A stretch of DNA of 64,000 nucleotides from Ardenticatenaceae bacterium (GTDB lineage: Bacteria > Chloroflexota > Anaerolineae > Promineifilales > Promineifilaceae), in assembly GCA_020634215.1 (NCBI GenBank), contig JACKCD010000021.1, positions 32,104-96,103 of the forward strand. The letters run 5' to 3'. Of the stretch, positions 15,431-25,263 are shown piece after piece. The notes below the pieces were generated by a model, which was given only the letters and a program-made list of their open reading frames with translations, searched no databases and was not told the origin of the DNA. The position numbers and the translations under genes were made by a program. The first letter of the stretch is position 1. The number at the start of each line of letters is the position of its first letter.

Positions 15431-16807
15431 ATGAAAAACCGTAGCACACCCGGATGGTGGCTTGTTGCCAAGAGAGAATTAGCCGATCTTTGGATGGGCG
15501 GACGTGCCCTGACGTTGCTGATTTTGTTTAGTATTTTGCTGGGGATTACGTCATTTTTGCTGGCCTCTAATAGCGAACTGCGGCTGCTGCCGCCGCAAGA
15601 AATGGCGTTTATGATTGTGCAGATTACGATTACGGTGGGGCTGTTTATCGGCGTGCTGCTGTCGGCCGACACCATTAGCGGGGAGCGGGAGCGGGCAACG
15701 TTGGAAGGTCTGCTGTTGGTACCGACCAAGCGCAGTCATATTGTGGCGGGCAAGTTTATTGCGGCGGCTTCGCCGTGGCCGGCCGCCCTGCTGATTGCCG
15801 CCATCCACCTTTTTATCTTGTCGCCCAATAGCATTATTTTTGGGCAAAGTTTGCTGTGGGGCGGGTTGTTGGGCACGGTGTTGGTTTTATCCTTCACCGG
15901 GTTTGGCATGTTAGTGAGCCTGTGGGCCAAATCAAACCGCACCAGTTTGTTTGTGGGGCTACTGGTGGCGCTGCTGTTTTTGCTGCCGACACAGTTTCCC
16001 GGCACGGCACAGACGGGGTTTATGGGGCGGTTGGTCAAGCAGATGAACCCGATTGAGTCGGTGAACCAGTTTTTGGAGAAGGTGCTGGTGAATAATCGGA
16101 CACCGGAGGAGATGGCTTACTATCTCTGGTCGCTGGTTGTTTTTGCCCTGCTGGTGGTAGGTTTTATGCTTTATGCGGCACCCCGGCTTGATTTTACGGG
16201 GGACAAGGCGCGCCCCAAGCTGTGGCGACCAGCTTCCCGTACGGTGATGGGGATTGTGATTGCGCTGCTGCTGACGGTGGCACAAACGGCCGTTTCCCAC
16301 GCCCAAACCTCCTCCACTGATCCTGCCAATGGACTCGAAGTGGTGATCAGCACCGACTATGTGGAAGCTAAAACGGGTGACACCTTTGATTTTACCACGA
16401 CTGTTCACTACAACGGGGAAGGGGAATCGCCGGAAATGGTGGTGGCGATGAATTTGGTGAACCTGGGGGATGGCGACCCGGTTGACCCGGAAGACTGGTC
16501 GCCGGAACGGACGCAAGCGATTGAACCATTGCAGCCGGGAGAAACGGCCGTTCTTGATTGGACTATCAACGCCATTCTGGAAGGGGATTACCTCGCCTAT
16601 ATGACCGTCATTCCCGCCCCAGAAAGCTCCCAGGAAAGCAGTATGCCCCTTTCCAGCCCTGGCCTTCATTTAACAGTTGAACAATTTACATCGCTAAACC
16701 CTGGGGGCATTGCCCCCGTGGCCTTTGGAATGCCCGTTGTCTTGGCACTCATCATGGCCTTGCAGCTCTGGCTTCGTCGCCGCGAATTAGCACTCAGCAT
16801 GGCCTAG
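15431..16807 (+). CDS. ABC-2 type permease fused to an extracytoplasmic domain
   Basis: A 458-residue permease. The first 255 residues hold about six hydrophobic helices with the ABC-2 hallmark SADTISGERERATLEGLLLVP (family motif E-R-E-x-G-T-L-E-x-L-L), placing it with NatB-like exporters. A further helix (about 265-290) leads to a soluble beta-rich segment (about 295-415: VVISTDYVEAKTGDTFDF...), which resembles an extracytoplasmic immunoglobulin-like fold, and a final anchoring helix. This extra module is not part of ordinary ABC-2 permeases. The gene is translationally linked to the preceding ATPase (2 bp gap). Confidence 0.83.
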   Translation: MKNRSTPGWWLVAKRELADLWMGGRALTLLILFSILLGITSFLLASNSELRLLPPQEMAFMIVQITITVGLFIGVLLSADTISGERERATLEGLLLVPTKRSHIVAGKFIAAASPWPAALLIAAIHLFILSPNSIIFGQSLLWGGLLGTVLVLSFTGFGMLVSLWAKSNRTSLFVGLLVALLFLLPTQFPGTAQTGFMGRLVKQMNPIESVNQFLEKVLVNNRTPEEMAYYLWSLVVFALLVVGFMLYAAPRLDFTGDKARPKLWRPASRTVMGIVIALLLTVAQTAVSHAQTSSTDPANGLEVVISTDYVEAKTGDTFDFTTTVHYNGEGESPEMVVAMNLVNLGDGDPVDPEDWSPERTQAIEPLQPGETAVLDWTINAILEGDYLAYMTVIPAPESSQESSMPLSSPGLHLTVEQFTSLNPGGIAPVAFGMPVVLALIMALQLWLRRRELALSMA

Positions 16808-16862
16808 GTTTAGCTCCTCTCACTGCCGCGCACGTTAACAAACAAATATGCAAATAACCAGA

Positions 16863-16936
16863 GCAAGTGGCAAGTAACAAGTGGCAGGTCGCGTTTGCTA
16901 ACGCGACCTGCCACCTGCAACTTATTACCTGCTACC
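16863..16936. repeat. R2 hairpin repeat, third copy
   Basis: Perfect central inverted repeat GGCAGGTCGCGTTTGC / GCAAACGCGACCTGCC style arms plus the iterated AAGTAACAAGTGG words. It separates the converging ABC-2 permease and lipoprotein genes, and its last bases adjoin the lipoprotein stop codon. Probable bidirectional terminator. Confidence 0.75.
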
Positions 16937-17916
16937 TAACTAGCCGGTACCGATGGTTCCGTCTGCCCATATACATCCTTGCTGCGTTCATAGGCATGTT
17001 CTTCGAGCGTCAACGCCTTTTCCCGGAATTCAGCCATGCCGTCGGCATCAAGATGGGTGAACTCAGTGAGTTCTAGCTCTTCTTGCGTTTGGTCATCCCC
17101 TTCCCAGCTTACTTTAACATCACCCACGCCGGGTGCATGATATTTTAGCTGAAAAGCGGTGGGCGCATCCCAGGTGAATTCGCGCACAATAATCACATCG
17201 CTGTAGCATTCAACGGGGACGCAAACTTCTTGCCCCATTTGGTCAATCTGCCCGCGATCTGTCCACTCAACGGCCGGCCCCCAGCCCTGCGGGTAATCGG
17301 GCGTTCCCATTTCGGGCTTGGCCCACATTTTAATGCCCGCCTTAGCACCGTCAATGCCAGTAATCCAGGCTGGTGCCTTCACGAATTCACCGCCTTCATA
17401 CTCTTCGGGGTATTCCCCTAAATACCAAACGGTGCCTTCTTTGTCTTGGGCATAAAAGGCAATTTCCGCCTCAACGAGTTCGTCTTCGGCATAATCTTCG
17501 ATAAAGGCAACGGCCGTTTTCACCCCCGCCACCTCCTTCACCAAATCCGTCATCGTAAACTCAATGCGGTGGGCAAACGTCTCACCATCTTCGGTCGTGG
17601 TGCCCTCATAAACCCAATGGGTACCCGGCACCAGTGGCAGCCAATTGTTGTCAATCGCCGCCGAATCCCCAAAATTAGCCGCATCAAACGTGTCTAACAA
17701 CGAATTGTCAAACTCAGCCATTTCTTCTTCAGCCGCCATCTCTTCTTCACCCGCCGCTTCCTCATCTGGGGCGGCCGCTTCTTCATCGGCGGGTTCCGCA
17801 GCTTCTTCCGCCATCGTTTCTTCTTCTGCTGCCGGCTCATTGCTGCTGCCGCAACCTACGGCAAAAACAACCACCAATAACACGATTCCAACAAAATACA
17901 ACAGCTTTCTTAACAT
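16936..17916 (-). CDS. Lipoprotein with Ala/Glu-rich linker, function unknown
   Basis: A 326-residue exported lipoprotein. The signal peptide MLRKLLYFVGIVLLVVVFA ends at a lipobox VGC (Cys about 22). Residues 25-70 are a very acidic spacer of Ala-Glu repeats, presumably lifting the domain from the membrane. The rest is a soluble domain (NWLPLVPGTHWVYEGTTTEDGE..., later AFIEDYAEDELVEAEIAFYAQ) without a motif I recognise. The start is supported by GGGAGA 5 nt upstream. Not obviously linked to a neighbour, although it lies 84 bp downstream of the RND operon on the same strand. Confidence 0.72.
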   Translation of the reverse strand: MLRKLLYFVGIVLLVVVFAVGCGSSNEPAAEEETMAEEAAEPADEEAAAPDEEAAGEEEMAAEEEMAEFDNSLLDTFDAANFGDSAAIDNNWLPLVPGTHWVYEGTTTEDGETFAHRIEFTMTDLVKEVAGVKTAVAFIEDYAEDELVEAEIAFYAQDKEGTVWYLGEYPEEYEGGEFVKAPAWITGIDGAKAGIKMWAKPEMGTPDYPQGWGPAVEWTDRGQIDQMGQEVCVPVECYSDVIIVREFTWDAPTAFQLKYHAPGVGDVKVSWEGDDQTQEELELTEFTHLDADGMAEFREKALTLEEHAYERSKDVYGQTEPSVPAS

Positions 17917-17999
17917 CTCGGTCTCCCTGATCAGTTAGGGGTGGGCAACCCCACCCACCCCTAAACAGATATGCTTAATTAACCAAAACGACAGTTATT

Positions 18000-20900
18000 T
18001 TACGCGAGAGCTGGGGTGCCTCCTATGCCGTCATCATCAGAGACTCTGCCATGTCCAAACCGCCAGTACAGCATAGGCACAATGAACAGATTTACAACTG
18101 TTGATGTCAACAGGCCTCCCAGAATAACAATGGCCATTGGGTGCTCGATCTCATGACCCGGAGCATCGCCAGCAATTACCAAGGGCACGAGGGCAAGGCC
18201 GGCGGTTAGAGCCGTCATCATGATGGGTGCGACTCGCTCTCGCGCTCCACGCATGATCAGGTTCAAGCCAAAGGCTTCGCCCTCAAACTCTTCCAGGTGT
18301 TGATAATGGCTAATCAACATAATCCCATTGCGGGCAGCAATACCCAAAATGGTGAGGAAGCCAATCAACGAACCTAGAGACAGAATACCGCCCGTCAGGT
18401 AGGCTGCAATCACACCACCGACCATTGCCATGGGCAAGCTCAGGAACGCCATCAGCGACAGCCGCCACGTTCCCAAAGAAACGCGCAGCAAGAAGAAGAT
18501 GAACAGAGCCGCAACTGCCCCAGCGCCTAAAATGCGCTGGCTGGCCGCTTGCCGTTCGGCAAACTCACCAAGCAGTTCGGGGTAGTAACCCAGCGGAAAG
18601 TCAACGCGCCCGATGGCGGCCTCGACATCAGCCACAACCGAACCGAGGTCGCGCCCACCGCTGACGTTGGCTTCAACGTTGATGCGGCGAGTTAGCCCTT
18701 CATGGTTAATGGCATTTGGAACGGGCACAATGCTGATATTGGCAACTTCATCCAAACGCACTTTTTCTCCACCTGGCGTGTCAATCAACAGCCCTTGCAG
18801 GTCTGTCAAACTGTCTCGTGTTTCTGGCGTTGTCCACACGTTGACATCATAAGTACGGCTGGAAGTATGTACGTCACCAGCTTCCTGTCCCGCAATGAGG
18901 TAGGCAGCCGCCCGGCGAACATCACCTGGTTTAATACCATGTGCCTCTGCCTTTTCCAAGTCTACTTCAACCTGTACCTGCGGAACATCCACCAAGAACT
19001 CGACGTGGAGATTGGTGATGCCGTCAACTTGCGACATTTCGTGTTCAATCTCTGCCGCTTTTTCACGCAGCACGTCCAAATCGTCGCCATAAATACGAAC
19101 CACGATGGCTTCGCTGGCACCGGTCAGAACCTCTCGGATGCGTTCCTTCAGATAGGTCTGCACGTCACGCACCAGGCCAGGGTAACCATCTACCATAGAT
19201 TGAACGGCCGCTAATGTCTCGTTGTAATCTACCGACGGGTCAACACTAATCCAGTTTTCGCCAAAGTAAACGCCATACACTTCGTCCATAAACAGGGCTT
19301 GCCCAATGTGGGAGCCACAGTTACGCACCCCTGGAATCGTTTGCAGTTCCTGACAAGCGATTTGGGAGATACGCACCATTTCCTCCAACGAGGTGCCGGG
19401 TTTGCCCAGCCAGTGCATCAGGAAGTCCCGTTCTTTAAACGAGGGTAACAGCTCTTGCCCCAGAAGTGGTGAGAGGAGGATGCCAGCGCCCAGAATAACG
19501 GCCGTTGAGCCATAAGCAAAACGGGGTGTCTTCAGCGTCCGCGCCAGCAATCCGTCATACAAACGGTGCATCCACGGCAAAATCGGTGATACATGATCAC
19601 GAATGGGAGCATTGTCCAGCAGCACCAGAATCAACGCTGGTGTTACCGTCAGTGCCACCATTGGCGAAACCAAGGTTGCCACGACATAAGCCTGTGCCAA
19701 CGGCTGGAAAAACGCCCCCGACAACCCTTCAAGGAAGAAAACTGGTAGCAAGCTGCTCATTTCAATCAACGAAGCGTTGACAATGGCATTACGCACCTCA
19801 ACCGAAGCATCTAGCACAATGGTTGCCGTTGGCAGATCGCTACCTTCCTGCCGGAACTGCCGCAGACGACGCACAATGTTTTCCACATCCACAATAGCGT
19901 CGTCCACCACAGCCCCAATGGCAATCACTAGCCCTGCCAGCACCATCACATTAAGCGTCGTGTCCAACAACGACAGCACCAGTAGCGTAATCACCACCGT
20001 CACCGGGATAATCGTGGCACTAATAAAAGCAATACGCCAATCCCATAGGAAGACCAGCAGCACCAAAATGACCAGAATAGCCCCAATCAACAGCGATTCT
20101 GTCAAATTGTCTAGTGCTACCTCGACAAAGGTCGCCGGCCGGAAGATCGTTGTATCAATGTTAATTCCCTGAAGCCCCGGCCGCATCATGTCAATAGCCG
20201 CCTCAACCCCGTTGGTCACTTCCACGGTGTTGGCCCACGGGAACTTTTCCACAATCAGCAGCAGACCTTCCCCACCGTTGACCACAGCATCCCCGATCAT
20301 CGGCCACGTATCCGAAACCGGTTCACCTACGTCTCCCAGCCGCAGCGGCGTGCCATCTGGCTTAACCCGGTCATTGATAACCACATCAGCCAATGCGTCA
20401 GCCGTAATCACGGGAGAAACATTGCGAATGGGCAACTGCTGATTCGGCGTTTCCAGAACACCGCCCGTTCCCACTGTCGAACCAGTCGAGTAGTGGACAA
20501 GACCCACATCCAGCGCATCGGAAATGACTTGGAAGACCTCATCAATCGGCACGCCATATTCGGCCAGCTTAGCCGGGTCGGTGTTGACCGACAGCAGCTC
20601 AATCCGTTCACCCCAGATGGCGACGTTGGCAACGCCAGGCACCTGCAGCAGCCGCTGCCGAATCTTCCAATAGGTAATCATTGACAAATCAACGACTGAA
20701 TACTGATCCGAGGAAATCCCGATTTTGAGCGTCCGTGCCGTTGAAGACAGCGGCGGCATGATCTGCGGTGGGGCTGCCCAGGTGGGCAAGTCCGGGGTTG
20801 CCAAAGCGAGCCGCTCCTGCACCAACTGGCGTGCTTCCATTTCATCGGTTCCCGGCTTAAAGATAATCTTGATTGATGATAATTGTTCCACCGACTTCGA

Positions 20901-21155
20901 GCGCATCACATCAAGACCCGGTGTGCCTGCCAGTGCCTCTTCCAACGGAATGGTGATCAATGCTTCTACCTCTGCGGAAGAAAGACCCAGGCTAGGCGTT
21001 TGAATCTCGACACGGGGTGGCGCGAACTCGGGGAAAACGTCCACCGGCATGTTGCTAATCTGACCGATGCCAAAGAATATCAGCACTGCGGCCACAAAAA
21101 TGACCAAGTAGCGATATTTAAGACTTTTGGCAACGATCCATTGCATTTCATTCAT
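18000..21155 (-). CDS. RND efflux pump, CusA/CzcA-like (second copy)
   Basis: A 1051-residue RND transporter with the expected two-fold layout: one N-terminal helix, a large extracytoplasmic loop (about 35-340), helices 2-6, a short loop, helix 7 and a second large loop, then helices 8-12. Helix 4 carries GAVVDDAIVDVEN with the proton-relay Asp residues. The C-terminus has MAIVILGGLLTSTVVNLFIVPMLYW, typical of the heavy-metal/hydrophobe (HME/HAE) families; the substrate is not predicted. The start overlaps the adaptor's stop by 4 bp. Only one AACGGCCGTT occurs across this and the sister pump, far below the surrounding rate. Confidence 0.9.
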   Translation of the reverse strand: MNEMQWIVAKSLKYRYLVIFVAAVLIFFGIGQISNMPVDVFPEFAPPRVEIQTPSLGLSSAEVEALITIPLEEALAGTPGLDVMRSKSVEQLSSIKIIFKPGTDEMEARQLVQERLALATPDLPTWAAPPQIMPPLSSTARTLKIGISSDQYSVVDLSMITYWKIRQRLLQVPGVANVAIWGERIELLSVNTDPAKLAEYGVPIDEVFQVISDALDVGLVHYSTGSTVGTGGVLETPNQQLPIRNVSPVITADALADVVINDRVKPDGTPLRLGDVGEPVSDTWPMIGDAVVNGGEGLLLIVEKFPWANTVEVTNGVEAAIDMMRPGLQGINIDTTIFRPATFVEVALDNLTESLLIGAILVILVLLVFLWDWRIAFISATIIPVTVVITLLVLSLLDTTLNVMVLAGLVIAIGAVVDDAIVDVENIVRRLRQFRQEGSDLPTATIVLDASVEVRNAIVNASLIEMSSLLPVFFLEGLSGAFFQPLAQAYVVATLVSPMVALTVTPALILVLLDNAPIRDHVSPILPWMHRLYDGLLARTLKTPRFAYGSTAVILGAGILLSPLLGQELLPSFKERDFLMHWLGKPGTSLEEMVRISQIACQELQTIPGVRNCGSHIGQALFMDEVYGVYFGENWISVDPSVDYNETLAAVQSMVDGYPGLVRDVQTYLKERIREVLTGASEAIVVRIYGDDLDVLREKAAEIEHEMSQVDGITNLHVEFLVDVPQVQVEVDLEKAEAHGIKPGDVRRAAAYLIAGQEAGDVHTSSRTYDVNVWTTPETRDSLTDLQGLLIDTPGGEKVRLDEVANISIVPVPNAINHEGLTRRINVEANVSGGRDLGSVVADVEAAIGRVDFPLGYYPELLGEFAERQAASQRILGAGAVAALFIFFLLRVSLGTWRLSLMAFLSLPMAMVGGVIAAYLTGGILSLGSLIGFLTILGIAARNGIMLISHYQHLEEFEGEAFGLNLIMRGARERVAPIMMTALTAGLALVPLVIAGDAPGHEIEHPMAIVILGGLLTSTVVNLFIVPMLYWRFGHGRVSDDDGIGGTPALA

Positions 21156-21583
21156 TTGCCAACTCCAGTATCGGCACCATACAGCTCTGCGACGGCAACC
21201 GTAACAACTTCCGCACCCACGGCCGGGCCATCTGCTAAAACAACCATTCCATCTTCAATGTGATCCACTGTGACCGTTTGACGGACATAGGTCAACGGGG
21301 ACGGGCTAACATAGACCCACGTTTCCCCATTAAGACCATAAACCAGGGCTGCGTAGGGAACCGTAGTGCCCTGCCCCATCTGCCCCACTGTTTCGGTGGC
21401 AATTCCAAGCCGCTGTGCTGCCTTTTCTGTCAGCGTTACCTTGTTAAATCCTTCATCGCCAGTAGGTTCAATTTTGGCTGGCTCGACTTTTGCTGTTTCT
21501 GCTTCTACTCTTCCACAGGCGGCGAGTAGTCCCATTGCTGCTAAGGCAAACAGGACAAGTATCCAACGATTACTGTATTTCAT
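21152..21583 (-). CDS. Minimal RND adaptor lipoprotein (membrane-fusion-protein C-terminal domain only)
   Basis: A 143-residue lipoprotein, signal peptide with LLAACG lipobox near residue 22. The body reads VTLTEKAAQRLGIATETV and then VPYAALVYGLNGETWVYVS, which corresponds to the membrane-proximal C-terminal part of HlyD/CzcB adaptors. The lipoyl and alpha-hairpin domains, which normally reach an outer-membrane channel, are missing. It is the middle gene of a pump-adaptor-pump operon (18 bp after the first pump, 4-bp overlap with the second). Such a shortened adaptor suits a cell envelope lacking a TolC-type outlet. Confidence 0.75.
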   Translation of the reverse strand: MKYSNRWILVLFALAAMGLLAACGRVEAETAKVEPAKIEPTGDEGFNKVTLTEKAAQRLGIATETVGQMGQGTTVPYAALVYGLNGETWVYVSPSPLTYVRQTVTVDHIEDGMVVLADGPAVGAEVVTVAVAELYGADTGVGK

Positions 21584-21602
21584 CTTTCATTCCTCCTGTA
21601 AT

Positions 21603-24600
21603 CTAATCCGTTCCCATACCGGGCACGGGCATACCTGCGGATTCAATAACATCTGGTTCTGGGCTGGCGCCAAATTGGGCATAGAGTGCTGGTAGAATGC
21701 CCAGGCTCAGAACGGTTGACGTGATCAAACCGCCAAAGATGACGGCTGCCATCGAATGCGTAATTTCAAAACCAGCACTGTTGCCGGCAATGATCATGGG
21801 CAACAACGCCAGGCCAAGCGCGAAGGCTGTGGTGAGAATGGGAGCCATGCGTTCTTTTGCCCCACGCAGCGCCAAATCAACACCAAAGGTTTCGCCTTCA
21901 TGCAGTTCCAGGTAATGGAAATGTTTGAGCATGACAACGGCGTTGCGAATGGCGATGCCTAGCACAGTGAGTAGGCCAAAGAGTGCCCCGATAGACAACA
22001 CCCCACCGTCCAAAACGGCTGCCCACATGCTGCCAGCCAGAGCGGCCGGCAAGGTGATCAACGTTGCTAGAGCCATCTTCCAACTGCTAAAAGCGGATTG
22101 CATGAGCAGCAAGATGCCCAGAACAGCCACAACGACGACGCTAATGATGCGCTGACGTGCCGCTTGGTCGGCAGCAGTCGCCCCAAACACTTCTGCGTGG
22201 TATTCCAGCGGGAAGGAGACACCCTGGAGGCTGCTTTGAACGTCGGTCGTGACGTCAGCCAGACTGCGACCAGAGACCGTGATGGCAACGTCTACGAAAC
22301 GGGAAACCACGTCTCGTTTGATGACAATGGGGCTGGGAGCAATGCGAATTTCGGCCAGGTCGCTCAGAGGCACAGAGCCAGTGGGCGTGCTAATCATGAT
22401 GTCGCCAATGGCGGAGAGGTCGCTGCGAATTTCGGGCGTGCCCCATACCATGACATCAAAGATTTTTTGCTCTTCATACAGGTTGCCCACGCGCAGCCCT
22501 GAGAGGAGCGTTGTCGTTTGACGACGGACATCACCAGGCTTGATTTGATGCTGTTCGGCTGCCGCCAGGTCTACTTCGATTTCAACCTGTGGTTCATAAG
22601 CAATGGCTTCGGGGCGGGCTTCGGTGACACCGGCAATGCCAGAAAGCCGTTGGCCGATTTCTGCCGCCTTCTCTTCCAGAACGTCTAAGTTGTCACCATA
22701 GATACGAACGACGAGGTCGTCGCTCTTGCCAGTGAGGGCTTCAGAAGTTCTTTCGGGCTGGTAGGTTTCCACCTGACGGAACAGACCGGGGTAGCCAGCG
22801 ATGACTTCCTGGATGTCAGCTACGGTTTCATCATAATTGGCACTTGGGTCAACACTGACCCAAAGCTCGCCAGAGTTCATGCTGACAATGGCATCGCCGG
22901 TGATGGCGCGGCCAACGTGTGACCCCACATTACGGACACCTGGCAGCGACCGCAGTTCTTCGGTTGCCAAAGAGGTGATGCGGTTCATTTCTGTGCGGGA
23001 TGTCCCCGGCACAGCTTCCCAAGCAATGAGCAGTTCCGTTTGCTTGAAGGTGGGCTGTAGAGAAACGGTTAGGAAGGGCAAGGCGATCAGGCCAGCGATG
23101 ATGAGAACCGCCGCCAGAATAATCCCCAGCGAAGGCGCGTGAACCATGCGGTTGGCAATGCCGCTGTAAACAGCTTGCAGGGCAGCCATGACCGGTGATT
23201 CTTTGGGTGCAGTGGCGTTGTCACCTAGCACAAGCATGCTGAGTGCGGGGGTGACGACGATGGCAACGGCGAGAGAAACCAGCATTCCTAGCACATAGGC
23301 TTCGGCAAGGGGGGCAAAGAAGGAGCCGGCCAGCCCCGGCAGCAGGAAGATGGGAGCCGCCATGAGCAGCAGCATCAACAGGGCAAACATCAGCGAACCG
23401 CGTGTTTCCATCACTGCCTCATAGACAATGGCGCGGGTGGGTTGCGTGCCACCTTTTTGCCGCAGGCGGTGGACAATGTTGTGGATGTCAATGACGGCAT
23501 TGTCTACGATGACCCCTAGTGCCAGCATTAACCCGGCTAGAATCATGGTGTTAAAGGTGACGCCACGCAGATAGAGGACGTAGGCGGCGGCAATGAGCGA
23601 CAGGGGGACGGTGACGATGCTAACAAGGACGGCACGCCAGTTGAAGAAGAACAGGCCAACGACGATGAGCAGCAAAATGCCGCCGATGAGCAGGGCCGTG
23701 TTGAGATTGCTGACAGCTTCTTCAATATAGTTTGCCGGCCGGAAAATGGTTTCGTCAATGGTGACACCCGTCAGACCCGGCCGCATGGCGTTCAGCACCT
23801 CTTCCACCCCACGGGTTACTTCCAGGGTGTTGGCACCAGGGAACTTCTCGATGACGAGCATCAACCCTTCCTGATTGTTGAGGGCTGCATCACCAATGAG
23901 TGGCTGATGGTCTTCCACCACATCGGCTATGTCGCCCAGCACCAGCCCATCGGTACCCTCGATGGCGATCTTTGCTAAATCGTCGGCCGAGGAGATGGGG
24001 AGTTCGTGGCGAATGCTTAACCGCTGATTGGGGGTGTCAATCCAGCCGGCCGTACCTGGTGATGATGATTCCAGGTAGCTCAGCGGTGAAACCCACAGTG
24101 CTTCACCCGTTGATTCGATAACTTGCAGCAGCGAAACATTGTTTTCTTCCAGGCGAACCGGGTCAACCAATACCTGTAGCTGCCGATCACGATGTCCCCA
24201 AACGGCGACATTGGCAACCCCTGGCACACCCATCAGCCGAGGCTTGATGGTCCAGCGAGCCAGTACGCCCAGGTCAAGCAGCGATAGTTCATTGGATGAG
24301 ATGCCAACCATCATAGCCCGGCTGGTGGTGGAAAGCGGCTGGAGCATGGTGGGGGGGCTGGAAACGTTTGGCAGGGCAAAGGTTTGGGTCAGGCGTTCCT
24401 GCACCATTTGCCGCGCCCGAATGGGGTCGGTTCCAGGTTCAAAAACGAGGAGAATAGACGACATGCCGGCCACAGTCTCAGAGTAAATTTCATCGAGCCA
24501 GGCGACGCCGTTGAGCAGGTCTGCTTCAAGCGGAACGGTAAGCAGTGCTTCCATTTCCACCGCAGAAAGCCCCAATGCTTCTGTTTGCACTTCTACAATG

Positions 24601-24734
24601 GGTGGGTCAAATTCCGGGTAGATGTCTACCGGGGCGCTGCGTATTTGCAGGACACCCACGACCATTAAGATGGCTGCCAAAACGACAACCAGGAAACGCA
24701 GGCTTAGGCTTGTTTGTACGAGCCAACGTAACAT
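21603..24734 (-). CDS. RND efflux pump, CusA/CzcA-like (first copy)
   Basis: A 1043-residue RND protein, clearly related to the pump at 18000 but only moderately similar, so an old duplication. The helix-4 motif is GVIVDNAVIDIHN: the second Asp of the usual Asp-Asp pair is Asn, and Asp is kept four residues on. The N-terminus MLRWLVQTSLSLRFLVVVLA and the RSAPVDIYPEFDPPIVEVQT segment are diagnostic of the family. TAGGAGG precedes ATG 24734. The pairing of two different pumps suggests a hetero-oligomeric exporter or two specificities sharing one adaptor. Confidence 0.9.
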   Translation of the reverse strand: MLRWLVQTSLSLRFLVVVLAAILMVVGVLQIRSAPVDIYPEFDPPIVEVQTEALGLSAVEMEALLTVPLEADLLNGVAWLDEIYSETVAGMSSILLVFEPGTDPIRARQMVQERLTQTFALPNVSSPPTMLQPLSTTSRAMMVGISSNELSLLDLGVLARWTIKPRLMGVPGVANVAVWGHRDRQLQVLVDPVRLEENNVSLLQVIESTGEALWVSPLSYLESSSPGTAGWIDTPNQRLSIRHELPISSADDLAKIAIEGTDGLVLGDIADVVEDHQPLIGDAALNNQEGLMLVIEKFPGANTLEVTRGVEEVLNAMRPGLTGVTIDETIFRPANYIEEAVSNLNTALLIGGILLLIVVGLFFFNWRAVLVSIVTVPLSLIAAAYVLYLRGVTFNTMILAGLMLALGVIVDNAVIDIHNIVHRLRQKGGTQPTRAIVYEAVMETRGSLMFALLMLLLMAAPIFLLPGLAGSFFAPLAEAYVLGMLVSLAVAIVVTPALSMLVLGDNATAPKESPVMAALQAVYSGIANRMVHAPSLGIILAAVLIIAGLIALPFLTVSLQPTFKQTELLIAWEAVPGTSRTEMNRITSLATEELRSLPGVRNVGSHVGRAITGDAIVSMNSGELWVSVDPSANYDETVADIQEVIAGYPGLFRQVETYQPERTSEALTGKSDDLVVRIYGDNLDVLEEKAAEIGQRLSGIAGVTEARPEAIAYEPQVEIEVDLAAAEQHQIKPGDVRRQTTTLLSGLRVGNLYEEQKIFDVMVWGTPEIRSDLSAIGDIMISTPTGSVPLSDLAEIRIAPSPIVIKRDVVSRFVDVAITVSGRSLADVTTDVQSSLQGVSFPLEYHAEVFGATAADQAARQRIISVVVVAVLGILLLMQSAFSSWKMALATLITLPAALAGSMWAAVLDGGVLSIGALFGLLTVLGIAIRNAVVMLKHFHYLELHEGETFGVDLALRGAKERMAPILTTAFALGLALLPMIIAGNSAGFEITHSMAAVIFGGLITSTVLSLGILPALYAQFGASPEPDVIESAGMPVPGMGTD

Positions 24735-24794
24735 GTATATTACCTCCTAAATGTGACAATTCGTAAGCGAACAAATGTGAAAAACGGCCGTTTG

Positions 24795-24809
24795 CTAAAC
24801 TTTTTCCAT
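24795..24809 (-). promoter_or_regulatory. Four-codon mini-ORF with perfect Shine-Dalgarno ahead of the RND operon
   Basis: On the minus strand AAGGAGGTGCTT is followed by ATG GAA AAA GTT TAG, encoding Met-Glu-Lys-Val. It lies 60 bp before the first RND start. It could be a regulatory leader peptide, or just the head of a lost gene. An AACGGCCGTT follows it directly. Confidence 0.4.
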
Positions 24810-25263
24810 AAGCACCTCCTTATGGTGATTGACAAATGGATGCGTTCAAGAGATATGGCCTGGCCCCTGTTTTCCTCTGCAAAAACTACTGGCAAATAGG
24901 AACAACAAAGTAAAGGGGTAACGCATTATCCCTTGGATAAATCGTAGGTAGCTTGTTGGCTAATGCAGGCAATCACAGCAGCTACAAACGCTTTATAGAA
25001 AATGGTCTGGATTACGATTAGGTTCCGGTACAAACGGCGCAGTGGCGGGTACTACGAGGATGGTAAGGGAAGATGCGAGGATGTCTGGATGATACCCTTA
25101 GACGTGATAGTTATGAGATTCACTGCTGCGGATACGTAACAATAAATCACGCTTTACAGATAATAATATACGTTTTGAGGCACTAGGAGCTGGTACTACA
25201 TCATCAGAGTGAATGGCGACAGAGATAAAAGATGCAAAATATGCTCCATACACTTTATTATAC
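24810..25263. other. Long intergenic region between RND and MacB operons
   Basis: About 450 bases, AT-richer than the rest, without a plausible gene on either strand. The promoter of the RND operon should lie in its first part. I saw no tandem repeat or clear operator. Confidence 0.4.
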
